DNA of 64,000 nucleotides, taken from NCBI GenBank assembly GCA_945907045.1, contig CAMDSH010000002.1:1-64000 (forward strand). Reading direction: 5' to 3'. Of the stretch, positions 61,402 through 64,000 are shown piece after piece (position 1 is the first letter of the stretch; every line of letters begins with the position of its first letter). A model generated the notes under the pieces. It was not told the origin of the DNA. It saw nothing but the letters and a program-made list of their open reading frames with translations, and did not search any database. This DNA is from Rhizobium sp. Q54 (lineage in GTDB: Bacteria > Pseudomonadota > Alphaproteobacteria > Rhizobiales > Xanthobacteraceae). A program made the position numbers and the translations under genes.

Positions 61402-62391
61402 ATGAAAGTTGATGATATCCGTCCAGCTTCTGTGCTGGTCGGCCAACGGGCTGCCATGCAGGCGGACATCGATTGGCTGGCCAAGCGTCAGGCCGCATTC
61501 GTCATCGTGAATTGTCCGGCTTGCGCTGCTAAGGATTTCGAAAATCTTTATGAAAAATATTGTATGCAACAGGTTCGCTGCCGCGAATGCGAGACGCAGT
61601 TCATCAATCCGCGGCCGAGCGAAGAAATCTTAGCGGCATTTTACGCGCAGTCCGCGAACTACGCGTATTGGGCGCGGAATATTTTTCCTGCAAGCAAGGA
61701 AGCTCGCCGAGAAAAGATATTTCAACCGCGCGCCGCGTATGCCGCAGGTTTGGTCCGCAAAGCCGGAATTCGGAATGGTGTACTGGTTGAAGTTGGTGCG
61801 GCCTATGGACAATTTTGCAGTGAGGTTGTCAAGACTGGTGTGTTTTCACGAGTGATTGCGATTGAGCCAACTCCTGATCTTGCAGGAGTTTGTCGAGGGC
61901 TAGGCATTGAAGTTCTGGAGTCCCCTTATGAGTCAGTGCTATTTGATACGCCGGTCGACTTCATCGCCAGCTTCGAAGTTATTGAGCATCTGTTTGATCC
62001 GGGGGCCTTCATGGCCTGGTGCCATGATGCGTTGCGGCCAGGCGGTATGGTCCTGCTGACATGCCCAAATATTGCAGGATTTGAAACTCTCCTGCTCGGC
62101 CGGGCCTCAGGGGCGGTCGATCACGAGCACATGAATCTCTTCACGCCCCAATCGCTCGCTCAACTCGCCGAGCGATGTGGCTTTATCGAGATTGAAGTCA
62201 CGACTCCAGGCGAATTGGACGTTGATCTCGTCCAACGGGCCTTGAAGGCGGGTGAAATTGGCAAAACGGATTTGGGCCCCTTGGTCATTCGTCTGGTCGA
62301 GGGAGCTAACCCCAAGCATCTTCAATCGCTAATTCAAGAGGCGAGTCTGTCATCAAACATGCGCATGATCGCCCGCAAACCGAAGAGTTAG
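61402..62391 (+). CDS. Class I SAM-dependent methyltransferase with zinc ribbon
   Basis: A 329-residue methyltransferase with an N-terminal zinc ribbon (C38-x2-C41 in CPAC and C60-x2-C63 in CREC) and the SAM motif LVEVGAAYGQFCSEV near residue 130. DFIASFEVIEHLFDPG is motif II, and PGGMVLLTCPNIAGFE follows. Members of this family (Methyltransf_23 with putative zinc-binding domain) methylate sugars in surface polysaccharides. It lies 23 bases after the amidotransferase gene and eight before the next, so it may be part of the same transcript. Confidence 0.82.
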   Translation: MKVDDIRPASVLVGQRAAMQADIDWLAKRQAAFVIVNCPACAAKDFENLYEKYCMQQVRCRECETQFINPRPSEEILAAFYAQSANYAYWARNIFPASKEARREKIFQPRAAYAAGLVRKAGIRNGVLVEVGAAYGQFCSEVVKTGVFSRVIAIEPTPDLAGVCRGLGIEVLESPYESVLFDTPVDFIASFEVIEHLFDPGAFMAWCHDALRPGGMVLLTCPNIAGFETLLLGRASGAVDHEHMNLFTPQSLAQLAERCGFIEIEVTTPGELDVDLVQRALKAGEIGKTDLGPLVIRLVEGANPKHLQSLIQEASLSSNMRMIARKPKS

Positions 62392-62399
62392 AAGTTTTC

Positions 62400-63593
62400 A
62401 TGCGCCGGCGTCAAATCGTTGTGTTTCTGAACAACAAGCTGATCACCTGCGATACAATTGTGCCATTGATGATTGAGCTTGCGGCAAAGCGTCCAAGCCT
62501 TGCTGTTGAATTCGCCGTTTTTGAGGAAAATACACATGATGTGATTCAGCGAAATACCGTTTTGCTCGGTGCGATCAATTCAGTCGGAAGACTCGTATTT
62601 CGCGGCCGAAGGATTTCCGCCCGTCAGAGCCTCCTACAACTTACAATTCACCGCGTTCGTTCGATCCTTTGGTTGTTGGGTCTTCTCGTTCGTGCGCTTG
62701 CCGGGTGGGTGTCCCTCGTGCATTTTAAATCACTCAATCAATGGCCGCTCCGCGCCGTCGGAATGTTGGCATCTCAACACACATTCTTCTTCGAGCCATC
62801 AGCTATTGGGTACGCGCCGCTTGAAAAACGCGCATCCGAACTGATGAAAATGCGCAAATATGACAACCGGCGGCCTGTGGGCAAATACTTGGTCGGTTTC
62901 AGCAAATATTGGCCGCCATTCACTGACGTGCGTTTGAAGAACACGATCAAGAAACGGTTGCCGCCGCCGTTTACGTCGCGATACTGGATAAAGTATCTGG
63001 ACGAACGCAGACTAGGCGATCTCGCAAGCTGCTTCGAGGCTGCAGGTATTCCGAAATCGGAAAGTCTTGTCCTCTATATCTTGGCTTGGATGGGTCCAAC
63101 CGGCCTTCTGCGCGAGCGCGACCTGTTCCCGAAGCTATATGAGGAAACACTTCAAGTGCTGGCTGAAACTTGCCCGCAATTGCCTATTTTCATAAAGCCG
63201 CATCCAGCAATGCGCGCCGACGAACGGCGTTGGGTCATGGAGAGGGCACTCAGTTACCAGGGATTGCAGGTTGTGGTCACGGATCTGCACCCAATGCTGC
63301 TCGCGCAATCCGCCAAGTTTGCAATCGGTAACTGCTACAGCACCGCATTTTCTTCGATCCATTATTTGGGTGTTCCCACGATTGAGTACACTAACTATTC
63401 TGAACGAATCCTTCAGGAGACCAATGGTGGATCGATGCGCCCTGAGTATGTCACCCAATTTATCAGTCGGAATCCCAACGAATTGCGTCTGGCCGTTCAC
63501 AAGTACGTTCAGAACGATTCTCCAAGAATGCCTGTTTTCCAGGATGTCTTGGACGATCCTGAATTGATTTCAGCTTTAGCTGGTTCGGCTTAA
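62400..63593 (+). CDS. Putative GT-B-like capsule/O-antigen transferase
   Basis: A 397-residue protein with no certain family. The region IFIKPHPAMRADERRW and a following FAIGNCYSTAFSSIHYLGVPTIEY are like the KPHP and SSxxxExxxxGxP motifs of GT-B transferases related to polysialyltransferase and CDP-glycerol glycerophosphotransferase. One hydrophobic stretch (IHRVRSILWLLGLLVRALAGW) near residue 90 may anchor it to the membrane. A CMP-linked donor made by the preceding operon would suit such a protein, but this is an inference. It lies eight bases after the methyltransferase gene. Confidence 0.6.
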   Translation: MRRRQIVVFLNNKLITCDTIVPLMIELAAKRPSLAVEFAVFEENTHDVIQRNTVLLGAINSVGRLVFRGRRISARQSLLQLTIHRVRSILWLLGLLVRALAGWVSLVHFKSLNQWPLRAVGMLASQHTFFFEPSAIGYAPLEKRASELMKMRKYDNRRPVGKYLVGFSKYWPPFTDVRLKNTIKKRLPPPFTSRYWIKYLDERRLGDLASCFEAAGIPKSESLVLYILAWMGPTGLLRERDLFPKLYEETLQVLAETCPQLPIFIKPHPAMRADERRWVMERALSYQGLQVVVTDLHPMLLAQSAKFAIGNCYSTAFSSIHYLGVPTIEYTNYSERILQETNGGSMRPEYVTQFISRNPNELRLAVHKYVQNDSPRMPVFQDVLDDPELISALAGSA

Positions 63594-63626
63594 ATTCAAA
63601 ATCTTGAAACAGAAAACAGATCAAAA

Positions 63627-64000
63627 ATGGAAAAACGCGCAGTGACGGCCGCCGCAAAGTATCTTAAAACCGTAAGGTCATTTGACGACGAGAGCTATTG
63701 GCCTCTCATTATGTTCTGCAATACGAATATTTTTATGTGGCACATCGATGCATTCCAGCATGCCGGCGATCCAGTGTCGGCATTCGTCGAACAATTTGAA
63801 CGGGCGGAGGTATTTTTGCGAGCCGCATCGGCTTCGCGGATTGCCCGCGAACATTTTCCGGTTCGCGCTATCGGCGAACGACCAAATTCAAGCGAGAGCT
63901 TCATCTCGACGATGTTCAGTGATGTCTGGCTGGCGCTGTCGGACGACGTTTATTTTGATGAGACGCACAACTTCATCGTTGAGCGATTCGCTCGCAATGG
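63627..64000 (+). CDS. Hypothetical protein, C-terminally truncated by window end
   Basis: An open frame of 124 codons from ATG 63627 to the window edge with no stop. The translation begins MEKRAVTAAAKYLKTVRSFD and includes YWPLIMFCNTNIFMWHI and YFDETHNFIVERFARNG. The YFDETHNF-type pattern near the end vaguely recalls putative sugar O-methyltransferases, where a similar segment precedes the SAM domain, but I cannot be sure. It follows the GT-B-like gene by 33 bases on the same strand and is probably part of the same cluster. A competing frame on the other strand (63695-63904) looks like a shadow. Confidence 0.45.
   Translation, partial: MEKRAVTAAAKYLKTVRSFDDESYWPLIMFCNTNIFMWHIDAFQHAGDPVSAFVEQFERAEVFLRAASASRIAREHFPVRAIGERPNSSESFISTMFSDVWLALSDDVYFDETHNFIVERFARN

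Overview
The window reads as a chromosomal segment of an alphaproteobacterium, most likely of the Hyphomicrobiales (Rhizobiales; Bradyrhizobiaceae/Xanthobacteraceae-like). The reasons are the high G+C, the style of the liv operon, a complete heptose-based LPS core gene set, and a palindromic intergenic element next to livF of a type I associate with these genomes. No rRNA, tRNA, CRISPR array, transposase or phage gene was seen. Genes are packed tightly and no gene-free stretch exceeds about 240 bases.

Layout. (1) 1-4282 (+): branched-chain amino acid ABC transporter, cut at its 5' end (livK-H-M-G-F). (2) 4267-9763 (-): a small unknown gene, a fumarylacetoacetate-hydrolase-family enzyme, a polyprenyl-phosphate sugar transferase fused to GtrA, an MsbA-like exporter and galE. 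(3) 9818-19840 (mostly +): the LPS core block with waaC, gmhB, waaF, hldD, hldE, a FkbM methyltransferase, two GT2 transferases, an O-antigen ligase and a third heptosyltransferase-like gene. (4) 19844-29872 (-): one roughly 10-kb operon with overlapping genes. It holds two glycosyltransferases, a NodU/CmcH-type carbamoyltransferase, a GDPD-like TIM barrel, a HAD phosphatase, a tandem-duplicated nucleotidyltransferase, a cupin, a GT4, a WecA/WbpL-type initiating transferase and an epimerase. (5) 30083-40742, alternating strands: an unknown transferase, a Wzx flippase, a polymerase/ligase-like protein, a very large membrane protein, asnB, a GT39-like membrane transferase and a GT2-methyltransferase fusion. 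(6) 40752-45036 (-): a 2-oxoglutarate oxygenase and a complete dTDP-L-rhamnose operon (rfbB-A-C-D).

(7) From about 45.2 kb onward every gene is on the + strand, and the sequence is visibly less G+C-rich, as in a younger accessory block. It starts with a methyltransferase, a PhyH-type dioxygenase, an asparagine-synthetase-like protein without the glutaminase cysteine, and a GT4. A regulatory pair follows: a winged-helix protein with an extra C-terminal domain and a NusG/RfaH paralogue. Next come a PIG-L deacetylase and a sulfotransferase-like protein. Then a tightly coupled operon (53087-61378) encodes a Gfo/Idh/MocA oxidoreductase, a DegT aminotransferase, an SDR epimerase, a tandem-GNAT acyltransferase, a short CMP-sugar synthetase-like protein, a D-2-hydroxyacid dehydrogenase, HisH, HisF and a WbpG/PseA amidotransferase. 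After it lie a zinc-ribbon methyltransferase, a GT-B-like protein and a gene cut by the window end.

Together the genes describe assembly of an LPS with a heptose core and a Wzx/Wzy-type O-antigen that contains rhamnose and carries unusual decorations (carbamoyl, methyl, amide or amidino, possibly sulfate or a CDP-activated group). The most novel candidates are the 53-61 kb amidino-sugar operon, the tandem-nucleotidyltransferase module at 23-28 kb, and a control circuit. In that circuit, two copies of the palindrome GTTCATnnnATGAAC lie before the regulator gene and before the sugar operon. The sugar-operon leader also has hairpins and a JUMPstart/ops-like element that the nearby NusG paralogue could recognise.
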